NCBI RefSeq assembly: GCF_964204645.1
Contig: NC_134031.1
Span: forward strand, 5,315,001 to 5,379,000
DNA: 64,000 nt
Source of the DNA: Tubulanus polymorphus
Taxonomy: Eukaryota; Nemertea; Palaeonemertea; Tubulaniformes; Tubulanidae
Direction: 5' to 3'
Below are positions 50,001 to 60,729 of the stretch, one piece after another. Made by a program: the position numbers and the translations under genes. The notes under the pieces are model-generated. The model ran no database searches and was not told the origin of the DNA. It saw only the letters and a list, made by a program, of their open reading frames with translations. Within the stretch, counting starts at the first letter, position 1, and every line of letters begins with the position of its first letter.

Positions 50001-53000
50001 GAACGTAACTGGAAGGTAATCCATTGAATTCTAAGGCTGTATAAATGTCAGTTATATCATAAGATAAATAGATTTTTTTTTCAGCTGCAGTCTTAGTTAA
50101 GTTCTGCTCACTTTCAAAGATAAAAATTTAACCTTTAAACTGCAAGAAAATTTGTAATCTGTTCATTTCTATAGCTGCTGAGTCTGTTAAGGCTAGCTTG
50201 ACCATGATTTTGGAACTTTTGGGCTGCAGTATCAGTTGAGTACTGCCAACTTCTTATATGAAGTATTATATATTCGCATATCAGAAAGGTTCCATATATA
50301 GACTTACTGGTATATGAAATTTGGTAAATTTTTTACCAAGAAAAAGCCATATCTTAGGCTAATCCTAATCCTAAGGCTAATCCTCCTAATCAGCTGGGTC
50401 ACTTTTGTAAACTGCAATCAAATTTGTAATCAGTTCATTTCTATCGTTGCCAGGTCTGTTATGGTTAGCTTTATCATGATTTAAAAAAACTGTAATGTCC
50501 AGGGTAGATAGGCGGATGGCCCGGTCAACTTTTTTTAAGCTCAACAGAAATGAGAAACAGCCTATCAATTTCTATTGACTATCAAATCCTATTGTCTTGT
50601 GACTTGAATTCATTATTTGATGCGTTTATTTCAGACTGTGATGTTGAATGCGATTACGAGATGGAAGTACTGGCCAGTTAGTGCCGCGTTTCAGCAGTGG
50701 AAACAGTTTACGCGAGTTTCTAAGGTAGCGCGTGCGGTTACGCGATCGCTCGTCTCGCGTCGGTCTGAGAAACTCGTCAGTGACGTGTTCTATAGCTGGA
50801 AATATCAAACACAACTTTCGATAAGAGCGAGGCAACATCGTGTAAGTGTTTCAACATGATATTTCAGTAATTTTGATTCATTCCTAAAGATTTTGAACTT
50901 TTTTTTACTAGACGTACCTAATACTTACCGGTATTGGTATCAATTGATCGTCTGCTTGCAATTTTAACCCTTTCAGTGCTGACCATTTCTTACCTTAAAG
51001 TGCTGGAGATCATTTGAAAATTTTAAAAAATTCAACTCCAGTGTGTGTTGTATAATGGGCACACCGCTATAGTGCATTTGATGGTTACTAATATTTCTTT
51101 CAATAGAGATTTTAGATAATTACTAATTCAACGCATTGCAATGTACATGCGTTCAAAGGGTCCTATTTTATCCCATACGATGTCCTATTTTCTCCGAAAA
51201 TTTTAAGACATCGATGGGTAACAGCATAGAATCGAATGAAATGTACTGAAGAGTGCTAAGAAAGGAAAATTTTTTTGTATCTCGAATCTTATCTCTGTCA
51301 CAGGTGTGTTCATTGTTGAATCCGGCCATCGAGACCTGGAAACAATTCTCCGAATTGCATCACAGAAAATCACACGACAAAAGACTGGCGCGCGATTTCT
51401 ATTCGAGCAGATTGACGAGGGTACATTTCAAAGCGTGGAAGCTCAGAACGACAGAAAGGTTCGACGCAGAGGCGCGAGTCCTCAGCTCGACTAAACCGCT
51501 GACGACTAGAGACGTGGACGTTATGAAGTGGAAAGTCGAGACGTTCCGTCGCCGTAAGAACGAACGAAATTTGACGGAATCGTTTCTCGTCTGGAAAGAA
51601 GAATATTACAAACTTCATCTCGCAAAGCGTCACTGTAATCGTATCTCGTTACGCAGGTCAGCAAATGAAAAGATTTTTTTTTAAGTCCTACTTCGAATTT
51701 AGAATTACTGAAGCAAATTTAGTATTCAATCCATTGTTTATTTTAGGTGTTTTTATGCATGGCTGAATTGTTACGATAGTTATAAATATCTAGAGTCAGA
51801 TCTTATAAGACGATCGGAGAGCCATCAACTCAAACGGGTAAGGGCTCGCGCTCAATTCTTCAATCTGAATTAAACTACTAGAGTCGCGAACTTTACCTTA
51901 ATGAACAAATAACCACGGTTGATGATTAAAACATATATTTTCCGACAGTTTCGAACTTTTGACTAAACTTTATCATCAGAGAAGCCAAGATAACATAATA
52001 ATGGTATACAGTAATTTAAATGGAGATTTCTATTTATAGATTACTATATACCAGCCATCATTATGTTATTTTCGTATCAATGACGATGAAGTTCAGACAA
52101 AACTTCGAAACTGTCAAAATATAAATGGTAATCATGGTCTATTTCGTTTTATAATCCATGATTAAATCATCAATTGTGGGTTTTGCTCATTATTCTGAAT
52201 ACTGAGATTGATACCAGTCAAACTTTACCTTGAAAGTGATACCGTTGATTTGCGAGAGATCAAAGGAATATTTCTTATGGTTCGAATTTTGTAGTTCTTT
52301 GGGGAATGGTATGAACGTACTGAAACAGTTAGGATGGCAGCAAATTTTCACAGATGTAACGAAATACAGAAACTCAGGCCCATCCTGCAATCGTGGAAAT
52401 TGTGGAGTTCAGGTAAAAACCCTGTGTTTGACTTAATTAAGATCCCCTATTTAGAGTGAAGTTAGACAATAACTGATGTTCCTTTCTCAGATTTCATGAA
52501 AAAATCGCCTTAATTTTCATCATTTAAGGAACAAACAATTAAACAATTTTCCTAGGTCGACGTGATGAAAGAGAACGAATGTTTCGGTTGAGGGAGGCTT
52601 CACGACGAAGGACAATTGGAACTGTGTTCACTCTATGGAGAAATAAGATTCAAGTAATTCAACTCGGCGACAAGTATTTCTCTATCGGTCTCATCGACAG
52701 GTAGTTACTTACTAGTTCTATTCCAATATTACGTAAATTACAGGGTAGCCACTTGCCTGAAAATCAGGGAAAAGTCTGGGAAATTTGTTGAGGTTGTTAG
52801 ATCGCACGTGTAATCAAACAGTTTCCTTATATGTTGTACGTATTTGACTGTTGATTGAATGTATTCTTGGCAGATCAAGTCAGGGAATACGTGTATGTCA
52901 GGGAATAGGCAGGGGAAAAGCAAGCCAAATAAACATAGCCAACCTGAATAGAAATATTGTATATTCGTTTGATTGAATCGATTATTATCTTATTCGTGTG

Positions 53001-56000
53001 ATATATTTATAGGTGTTTTCATGATTGGTTGAATTTGACGCGAAAACGAAAACATGATCGAAAATTGTTCGACGACTTCAGAACATTGCAGAGGAAAAGA
53101 AAGGTATTTCGGTAATGTCAGTCAGAAAGTTGGCATAGTTTCTTGAAGTCTTCTTATCTAGAATGCAGATAAGTTGACATATTTGGCAAATCAGACAAAA
53201 CTTAACCATAAATATGAAACACAGAACCTTTACATGTGCAAATGTAATCTGCTGGCTTATGATAACTAGAAATAGGTAAAAGCAAAGATACATAAACAGG
53301 ATAGTTTTTTTGTATTTTTGGTAAAAGGTCAATGGCAGAGGAGTGACATAGGTGACTTGGTGTTTTTCTCTTCATATACGAAGTCACGCTAATTATTTGA
53401 CTATAAGATAGATTTTCAATTAAAATTAACTGACAAGTAGATGTTCTGGTATGATTTGCAGTTGAGATTGGCATTTTCATTTTGGAGAAAACAACACAAG
53501 CTAAAACTTGAGGTACAACATTGGAAAATTGAACAGAGAAACCGGCTGGTGAGATCAGTTGGTCGGAGGTGGAAAGAAAATGCCGAAAATAGACAAATTC
53601 GAAGGGAATACGAACGAACTATCCAGAGACAAGTAAGAAAATTCTTTTAACCCTTTCATAGCTGAATAGTTTATACCTGAAGGTGCTGGGGATGATTTGA
53701 AAATTTAAAGAAATTCCAACCCAGTGTGTTGAATAACGGGCCTTAAGTGCATCTACACCACAGAGCCATATAACTATAGTTACTAATATTTAACTATATT
53801 TGATGATGCTGATGATGCATTTTTTCCGAGACCTGTAGTATGCCGGTGCTAATGGTTTGCCATGCCTGATGGGTATACTTTGGGAAGGGATCATCAATAA
53901 TTAAGAGTTTTTTCAATCAGTCAATTTTCACGCAATTGGTGGTCATCTTAGTCTTGTCAGTCTTCATGCGTTGATGCGAAAAAGGTCAAGCATTTTACCG
54001 AATAGGCACGGTGGTGTCCCAGACCCTAGTTTGTTTTTTTATTTGAAGGTCGTTGAGCATTGGTCCGCATTCGTCCGATCGCGTTTGAAAGTTTCCTGTA
54101 CGGTTCAACGCGTCGCTTGTCGTTGGTTAGAATATACGCAACATTCGCGACATTTAGAAACTCTGGCGGACGATTTCTGTCGTATCAAGTCGGCCATTCG
54201 TCTGAACAAAGCTTTCACCAAATGGAAGCAACATTTCCACAAATATCAAGTCAGCGAATTGATGTATGAAGATAGATTGCAGAAACGGTAAAGATCTTCT
54301 TTTTCGGTCAATTAACCATACAAGTTTTGAAATTGTTGGCAAAAATACAATATTTCATTGAAAATCATTGGCTTGTCTGCATATTTTAACATAAGTTACA
54401 AATTCGTAAATTTCAATCGTAAGACTGGTCTTAAGTTAAATTAGTTAAGCTGGTTTTGGACTGGCCCAGTATCACAAAAATGATTAACTCTTAAATCAAT
54501 TTAAGATAACCTGAACTAATGGAGAATAAATTGATTTTAAAGTTAAACCTTTCTGAGAAAAAAATTAGGACCTGTCTTAACTCTGAAATATGACTACGAA
54601 CTGCGCCCAGGTGTATTTTGAAAAATCTTTACTTCGTGAATGATGGCTTATTAACTTCAGTTTCCTTCTTTCTTCAGCGTCTTCAAAGGTTGGTTGAGAA
54701 TCATCCGGCATCAGAAAAACCTGACGTTATCGCTCGTAGCGTTTCAACGCAAGAAAACTCGGCAGCTAGTAAGTCAGCCCCATTCGAAAAGTAAATGAAT
54801 AAATGAACGATAAGTGTTTTTGATTTTCAATCGGTGTATGTTCTTTCAGCTTCACACGACGTTCAGCGTTTGGCGATCGGAATTCCGTCTGCTGAGATTA
54901 CGAGAGGAAATCGTCAACGATCACATTGACAAACACGATCTGAATTTGCTGCGTCAGGTTATCAACGAATGGCATTCGTTTACAAAACAAAGCAAACAAG
55001 AACGGCGGATATTATCTCGGATTCTCGAGGCATGGAACATATTCGTAAATGGCAAGTATTTCTGATATACCTCGTGGTACTCAGAAAATTGTCTTTCCTT
55101 ATTATGGCTGGGTGGCTGGAATGAAGGAAACATTCGACCAATCACAAAAAGATTCCCACTCACACAGAAAAGTCTTTGAAAAATCTTTTTGAAAGATAAT
55201 GCATTCTGACTGCTTCTTAACTAGCTAAGATCCTCTCACTCGTCACTATAGCCATGGTCATTTACGTAACAAGACATATATCTGCCAGTTGAGGGCACAG
55301 GAAATAAGAAAATATCACTCAGGCCTTCTGTATTGTATACCAGGACTGTATGATAAATATGGCTTGTAATAAGCCAGAGAGAATGGCTGAAGGTCGATCA
55401 AAACATCAGGGTCAACCAAAGATTTGGCTCGACTCTGTTCGGGTGGTCAGGGCAGTTCCCTGTAAGACTGATCTGTAGATTACAGGTTTCTTTTCGTTAC
55501 AGGACAAAAATTGCGCAATGATCTCATGAATAGATTTGTGAGCAATCGATTGGTCGAAAGTACGTTCAATTCGTGGAATAAATCGGCCGAACGGATGAAT
55601 CGGGCTAAAGAACACCATGAGAAAATTGTTCAATCCAGGTATGGTACCAATCCCTGACACTTCATGCTTAGTTCTACAGTTTGGATTTTATTCAAGACAC
55701 AGTTTTGTAGTTACACTGAATCTTATCCTATGCATTCGATTTTGACACTGGATTCTTGCCATTGCGTCGGTTTCATTCTAGACCCAGAGAACTGCAGTTA
55801 TGGGTTGAACATCACTAAGTCCTCACAATAATCTTTATTAACCCTTTCAGTGCTGACTAATTGATACCTTATAGTGCTGGAGATAATTTGAATATTTTTA
55901 GAAATTCCACCCTAGTGTGTTGAATAACGGGAATACCACTATAGTGCGTCTACACCGCGGCCGGTGTATTGTTAGTTACTAATATTTCACTATGTTGTTC

Positions 56001-58477
56001 AGGTGCTGCCATTTTTCAAGAGAGATAATTACTAATTACATCAATACACCGCAGTGCGGTGTACTAGCAAAATCCATCACCGATTCATACACCGCACTGC
56101 GGTGTAGACACACTGGAAGGGTTAATAGCTCTTCATCTGTTTCATATTGTAAGAGTTTTGAAAGCTTGGTTGAACATCGTTCAGAGGAAGCAGCTTCTGA
56201 AAAACCTAACGGCACAACAGCAAAAAACGGCACTATCGTCGGCTTGGCTTCGATGGAAAATCGTATTTCAAAGAGACAGAAGATATAATGAACTAGCTGC
56301 AAAAGTGAGTATCGCAATGAACCAGTTCAATACTAGTCCAATCTATAAATTCGAGGGCTATGTCTTGAGACAACATGACTCAGTATGCATTAGACAGGGT
56401 GACCACGATTCTGGAAATCAAGGGAACTAATTTCTCTTAGGGAAAACAGGGAATTTGATGAAACTCTGGAAAACACAGGGAAACAGTGTTTGTGTTGCTT
56501 GTGTATTTTCCCCGAGAATTGTGTTTTATGGTATAAGAGCATAACCCACAGTTGATGATTTAACAATCTATTCTGAGTTTTGAAGTTTTGACTAAACTTC
56601 ATCAGCGGAGAAATGACAATCATCAACTGTGGCTTTCACTCATTAACATAATAATAATATTTATTTCGCCATGTACATATGCAGTATAAATGATATAAGC
56701 TTATAGATTATAAACAATTAACATACATACACGGCTGGATGCTTGGATGCTTAACAACTCTATTAGTGCCATTCATAAGAACACAGGGAAAGTTCTGCTT
56801 TTACCGCTAAAACAGGTAATTTGTAAATGGATGGATTGTGGTCGCCCTGTGACGTGCTTTCATTTAAGAATTTACGTTATATTCCAAAGTATCCGTTGTA
56901 ATAAATAGATTCGCTGTTCCCAGCGATGTTTGTAGCAAAGAGGTTCCAACTGTAGCGCTTTCTTCGATTCCAGCTGAGGCAGCATCACAGTCAGGAGGTT
57001 CTGCTTCATTACTTCGAGAGCTGGCTGCAGCAGACGTACATCGTGTTATTGTCGAAGGAACAGAATCGTCGCTCGCTACAGACGTCGTTTACTCACTGGA
57101 AATCGCGAGTGAATCCCGCGCAGATTACGCATGATCGGGAACAGAGCTGGGGCGTTTTCGCTAGACAGTTAAGATCGGATAAACAGATTCAAATCGATAA
57201 TATCAGAAAGGCTGTCGGTCATTATCAAACTAAACTCTGGTAAGAAATAATCGATATTCATATTAGAAATCGTACTTCAATCGGGCTCCAAGTTTTTGGT
57301 ACTCTGCAGCTTTCCAAATGTCTCTTAGCTGACAATTTGAAAACTACTGACCAACTAAAACTGCAGTGTCTCCTGGTCTTGACTAAATGTACTTGAAATT
57401 TTTATTTTTAAAGCAAATGGGCGTTTAATGTGTGGCAGAGTAATTGTAACAGCGAGCGTCGTCGCAACGAGTTAGCATTTAAGTATGGACTACGTTGGTG
57501 GAGACTTGCTACTGGACCCGGTAAAGTTTACGAAAAGGTAATAAAGGAACTTTACTGTGTCTTGTCAAATACAGTGGAACCTTGAACTTTGCATGAGAGG
57601 ATGTCGGGCGGCCTAGCTCAGTCAGTTTTGGTATCACATACCTGATATAGGTGATAGAACGACGAGCACAGACTGGCAGCTGAACTAAAACATTGATTTT
57701 CAATCCATTTTACACTGTATTGAAGGATAGCCAAGAAGTCTTCTTTGAATGGGGTGGAATATAGGAAAGTGACTCCATCAGCCTAATTTGAATATTTAAC
57801 ATGTTTCCATGCCTAAATACCATAATTTTTGATGATTTGAAAAAAACTACAGTTGGTAGGCATGGAAACACTTGATTTATTTGAAAAATGGTGTCACTTT
57901 CCTCTAAGACAACCCCATTTAAAGATTTTTCGGTAATCCTTCAATACAGTCAAATGGATTAGAAATCATTGATTTATTTCAGCTGCCTGTCTATGCTTGT
58001 CCTATGTAAACTTTTATCAGTTATCTACTGCCAAAACTAACTGGGCTAGGCCACCTGACGTCCTCTGAAGCACAGTTGAAATAAACATTACTGAATTACC
58101 TCTACTTACACATTGTTGGATCGTTTATTTTGTAGCGTCGCGTGCGGTTGATGAAATGGGCGTGGTGTAAATGGCGTAAACAAGTCATCCGCGAACGAGT
58201 ATCGAGACAGTTCTATCGACGCGGGCAGCTGAGTTTACTGTCGAAAGTTTTCAACGTCTGGCGACAGTCGGCGACGACGTCCGAGACGTCGCGTTCGCGC
58301 GCGCAGATTTCGTTGATTTCGTCGAGCGAATCGGAATTAGCGGCAGCGCTCGAGAGAATGAGGTCGGAAATGAAGTTCGACGCGCCGACCATATTCGTTC
58401 AATCGGCCAGTTCGATCGAAGACGGCGCCGAATCTCCCGACTTGCTCGATCGGTCAATCGAATCAGATGATTTCTAG
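38014..58477 (+). CDS. Giant Sfi1-repeat, centrin-binding protein (SFI1-like), 30 exons
   Basis: Sfi1 repeats form a long helix that binds centrins at centrosomes and basal bodies. Exons: 38014-38107, 38562-41806, 42192-42259, 42872-43097, 43549-43634, 43726-43839, 44219-44305, 44484-44573, 45189-45380, 45928-46137, 46510-46742, 47083-47374, 47954-48170, 48929-49104, 49634-50015, 50635-50841, 51304-51656, 51747-51837, 52295-52412, 52556-52700, 53013-53103, 53462-53632, 54049-54287, 54678-54768, 54850-55051, 55503-55638, 56154-56304, 56974-57239, 57414-57537, 58136-58477. Phases agree throughout; about 2812 residues. The first 1100 are disordered and Ser-rich with a short coiled coil; then about 50 motifs such as FHFKRWKSSL, AFIHWKES, AFQQWKQF, VFNVWRQS. 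A Ser-rich insert (exon 49634-50015) has LTPESSPPR. The initiator is not located. An extra upstream exon at 36936-37034 (phase 0/0) is possible. Human SFI1 is about 1240 residues, so orthology is unproven. Confidence 0.85.
38209..38500. repeat. Dispersed repeat copy in first Sfi1-like intron
   Basis: Contains GTTGGACCAGGCCCGAGCTA and GGGCCAAATTTGACTCAGAC, matching copies at 15497-15764 and 23131-23340. Confidence 0.55.
39965..40230 (+). repeat. In-frame 60-bp tandem repeat encoding a 20-residue unit
   Basis: Inside the large second exon of the Sfi1-like gene, five successive units encode variants of KPTFIPNFTDLxIAKSAPIQ. Units 1, 3 and 4 are 20 residues, unit 2 is 18, and unit 5 is diverged. 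Flanking sequence is non-repetitive. The unit could be a short linear binding motif array; function unknown. Confidence 0.85.
42350..42624. repeat. CAGGGTGGCCACTT-type repeat in intron
   Basis: Starts GTCAGCCACTTACCTGG and ends AAGTGTCCACCCTG. Interior words AATCAGGGAAAAGTC and ATCAAACAGTTTC recur at 46752-46960 and 52741-52951. Non-coding. Confidence 0.7.
44772..44990 (-). repeat. Dispersed repeat, copy 2 (partner at 17.2 kb)
   Basis: Inverted relative to 17155-17362, with CACATTGCCAGCCAATCAGG and AGAACTGGAAGTACA on the minus strand. A 63-residue minus-strand open frame through it is a by-product. Confidence 0.6.
46752..46960. repeat. CAGGGTGGCCACTT-type repeat in intron
   Basis: Shares AATCAGGGAAAAGTC, ATCAAACAGTTTCC and a terminal AAAAGTGGCCATCCTG with the family. 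Located in the intron before the exon 47083-47374. Confidence 0.65.
47441..47611. mobile_element. Foldback element, hammerhead-like, family II, copy 1
   Basis: Arms AAAACCCAAAGTTGATGATT and ATCATCAACTGTGGGTTCTG are inverted, with inner CAATTTATTCTGACAGT. The minus strand carries CTGATGA (47517-47511) followed by a TTTAGTCAAAACTTC stem II region, but GAAAC has decayed to CAAC; the plus strand has CTGATG (47531) and GAAAC (47561-47565). Both cores look damaged. Lies in an intron of the Sfi1-like gene. Confidence 0.55.
48322..48833 (-). mobile_element. TTAA MITE, inverted copy interrupted by a nested hammerhead-like element
   Basis: The left end TTAA-CCCTTTCAGCG and following CTACACCGCAGTG match the right half of the family in inverse orientation. 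The matching left half resumes at about 48715 (GACGCACTATAG, CATCTCCAGCATTTCAGGG). Between about 48487 and 48715 sits foreign sequence starting AGAGAGAATCCCACAATTAT. Its minus-strand core is CTGAAGA (48597-48591, position 7 may be any base) and GAAAC (48571-48567). The hammerhead-like element is therefore younger than the MITE. Confidence 0.65.
50968..51160 (+). mobile_element. TTAA MITE, internally deleted copy
   Basis: Left end TTAA-CCCTTTCAGTGCT is intact; the right end AAAGGG is followed by TCCT in place of TTAA. The palindromic right half is missing. It lies in the intron between exons 50635-50841 and 51304-51656. Confidence 0.65.
51901..52193. mobile_element. Foldback element, hammerhead-like, family II, copy 2
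   Basis: Long inverted arms (ACCACGGTTGATGATT at left, AATCATCAATTGTGGGTTTT at right). The minus strand has the full set CTGATGA (51979-51973), GAAAC (51952-51948) and a GTC triplet (51946-51944); the plus strand has a second, less perfect core with GAAAC at 52107-52111. Stem II is weak in this copy. Lies in the intron just before exon 52295-52412. Confidence 0.6.
52741..52951. repeat. CAGGGTGGCCACTT-type repeat in intron
   Basis: Begins CAGGGTAGCCACTTGCCTG and ends with the inverse-like ATAGCCAACCTG. Interior matches 42350-42624. Confidence 0.7.
53651..53889 (+). mobile_element. TTAA MITE, degraded copy
   Basis: Left end TTAA-CCCTTTCATAGCTG, then GTGCTGGGGATGATTTGAAAA and AGTGTGTTGAATAACGGG as in the family. 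The right end is poorly preserved (GGGAAGGGA). It lies in an intron of the Sfi1-like gene. Confidence 0.6.
55842..56121 (+). mobile_element. TTAA MITE, best-preserved copy in the Sfi1-like gene
   Basis: Starts CCCTTTCAGTGCTGAC and ends CACTGGAAGGG, with TTAA on both sides (55838-55841 and 56122-56125). Internal palindromes CACCGCAGTGCGGTGT and CACCGCACTGCGGTGT are intact. Its right end is 32 bases from the first base of exon 56154-56304, so little more than the pyrimidine-rich acceptor separates them. Confidence 0.85.
56395..56850. mobile_element. CAGGGTG-TIR element with nested family II foldback
   Basis: Ends CAGGGTGACCACGATTCTGG and GGATTGTGGTCGCCCTG are inverted. Inside, 56537-56644 is a family II foldback (arms ACCCACAGTTGATGATT and AATCATCAACTGTGG) whose minus strand has CTGATGA (56605-56599) and an AGTTTAGTCAAAACT stem II, but CAAAAC in place of GAAAC. 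It fills most of the intron before exon 56974-57239. Confidence 0.7.
57608..58070. mobile_element. Large foldback filling the last Sfi1-like intron
   Basis: Left words GGCCTAGCTCAGTCAGTTTTGG, CACTGTATTGAAGGAT, AAAGTGACTCCATCA and TGTTTCCATGCCTA all recur inverted on the right (GGCATGGAAACAC, GGTGTCACTTTCC, ATCCTTCAATACAGT, CCAAAACTAACTGGGCTAGG). The centre is near 57835. The arm ends resemble a tRNA A box (GGCCTAGCTCAGT). Intron 57538-58135 is little more than this element. Confidence 0.8.
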
Positions 58478-59760
58478 GTTCCTCCGCTTTGCAATAATAT
58501 AACAAACTCAAATTATAACCGTCCAGTATTGAAATGTGATTAATCGCCCTGAGGTTGGTTTTTCATAGAGCGTGTCACAGTTTAACTGCCATGGGTTAAC
58601 TTACCCGTTCAGTGCGAAGATAATTTAAAGATTTCTAAAAATCTCACCTGAGCGTGTTGTATGATAGGCATGCTACTTTGATTTTATAGACCGGGTTTAA
58701 CATAGATCTCGAGCTAAAACTCCAAGACCGAGACGAGTTTGTACATGTAGTAAGAATGGGTTAAACTGAACAGGTCTGAATGCTGCACTCAATTCGATAG
58801 TTGAGTTAGCTTTAGCATAAAATGAAAAACCGGTTTATAAAATTGGCCATTGATGTTGACAAGATAAGAAGACCATGAATCCAGAGATTTGGTCAGCTGA
58901 AAAGATTGCCAATTCCTAAGTGGTGATGAAGCTATGGCAATGGGTTAACACAGTGGGCTAGAATTGAAACTAGATCAACAACAAGACGTTATGACAAAAA
59001 ATTCACCAAATCTGATCTGTAAAAGTTCACTTATCACGCATGTGTTGAGATTGAAAATGATTTTGTTGTTAATAGTTTTCTATAGTTTTCGCATGTGTTC
59101 ATTTTTATATTCGTGCAATATATTTTGTCGATAGAATAAAATAAACGTTGAATTTTGCAGAAATCGATGTTTTTATTACGATGTATGTTTTCGTACCGTG
59201 TTCACGTGATTCATCCACAGGGATTGCTCTCAAAATAGACCCAGAAAAGCTAATAAATTCACCAACAAAAAAAAAACTAGAAGGATATATAAATTGAATA
59301 GATATTCTTTCTTTCACCTGAAAAAGTTGACAATAAAATTTACAAATATAGATATTCCAGCCGGTAGCGTTCTAGTTAAATGCAATAGATACATGTATAG
59401 AAAATACACTAACAAAATGCAAGTAAAATACTTCCTTCATCGGAAGCTGGAACAAATGACATGCGACTGATGGAATGGAGACTGCCATGTTAACTAACCA
59501 AACAAGCATTTCCCTTTACAAAGCATTGAAATGAAATGTGATTGGCTACAGAATATCATGAAATGAAAGACGCGAATAGCTGTACATTCAGCCTACTAGA
59601 GCAGTTTCTTTCCTATAAGGAGTGCAAAAACATGGAGTGACAAAATTCTTAAAATACAAATAACAAGAAGTGTTTTTAGGCTAAAAAAAATTGATAGCTT
59701 GTTTCTCCACTCTGGTGAGCTTACAAGTTGATGCGACCGGCCGCCTATCTACAGCCTATG
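58478..59760. other. 3' flank of the Sfi1-like gene
   Basis: Begins with the presumed 3' UTR. A truncated TTAA MITE copy occurs at about 58613-58676 (CCCGTTCAGTGCG). Inverted words near 58690 and 58840 (TTTATAGACCGGGT and ACCGGTTTATAAAA) may be another decayed foldback. No further gene is recognised. Confidence 0.45.
59135..59145 (+). terminator. Candidate polyadenylation signal of the Sfi1-like gene
   Basis: Two overlapping AATAAA hexamers (59135-59140 and 59140-59145), about 660 bases after the stop codon at 58475-58477, with T-rich and TG-rich sequence around them. Confidence 0.55.
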
Positions 59761-60100
59761 GCAGGGATTCGAACCTGATGGCATCGCTTCACTCAGCCAC
59801 GGCACGAAACCTTGCCACACTAGACCGGGTGCGCAGGTTTACCGCAGGAATTGCGACACCAATCAGATTGCTCCTATAATCGCTGATGAACTATCAATGG
59901 GAAAACTCGGGCTGAAGTAAACCGGGATATCTGATTGGCTAATAATGTCATCATCTAAGCCGCGCATGTAGCTGAGCACTCGGTCTAGCGTGGCATGGTT
60001 TCGTAGCGTGGCATGGTTTCGTACCGTGGCAATCTCGATGCCATCAGGATCGTATCCCTGCCGGGGCGAAGGATGAGGATCGATATGAAAGAAAATCGCC
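59735..60100. repeat. Inverted pair of tRNA-like units
   Basis: At 59761-59800 the minus strand reads GCCGTGGCTGAGTG then GGTTCGAATCC (A and B boxes). At about 60020-60065 the plus strand has CGTGGCAATCTCGATGCCA then GGATCGTATCCCTGCC, the same unit inverted. CGTGGCATGGTTTCGTA is repeated in tandem at about 59986-60025. Each unit is followed by a CCAATCAGAT word. The pair forms a palindromic element of about 350 bases. Confidence 0.6.
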
Positions 60101-60729
60101 CGCGATCCACATGCAATCTATTACGGGTAATCGGCTAACTTTTCATAATAATTTATATACATGATTTGGAATCAAAATAATTTATCATACATTATTATCA
60201 TCATTAAAACATTTCTACTAATTAAATCGGCAAATAAATTCGATATCACATTTTCATCCGAACACAATCAAAATATCAACGAAGGAACCGGCCTCCGATT
60301 GAGCAATATTTCAAATCACTTTAATTTTCTACGATAACAATCAACGCTTTAATATTTTCCATAATTACAGTAATTCATTACCACCACTTCTACATACTTC
60401 TACATTCAGTTAATCAATTAACTGTTTTAGAAACGGGCACATTTTCAGGGTCCGATCTAAGCACTTGTCCGATTGCCCGGGACAAGTATATTCTCATCAG
60501 AGCAAGTAGGTTATCATTATCACTTATCCCCCGGGCTGGTGCAATTTTATGTCACAAAGCTTTTTTCCCACCTGACACAACGGATGATAGTGCCACCAAT
60601 CGGACTGCCTGTGTAGGGCAAGTAGCTTTTGGAGGGGGCAAGCGAAATTTCAGATATGCTTGCCCCCGGGCAAGTGGCTATCATTCCTTAGATCGGACCC
60701 TGATTTTTCTAGAATTCTAGAATCTAAAT

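Noticed and set aside
52230-52436. Open frame crossing exon 52295-52412 in another frame
   Set aside because: The Sfi1-like frame (FFGEWYERTE, ILQSWKLW) fits both splice sites and the neighbouring phases; the other frame does not.
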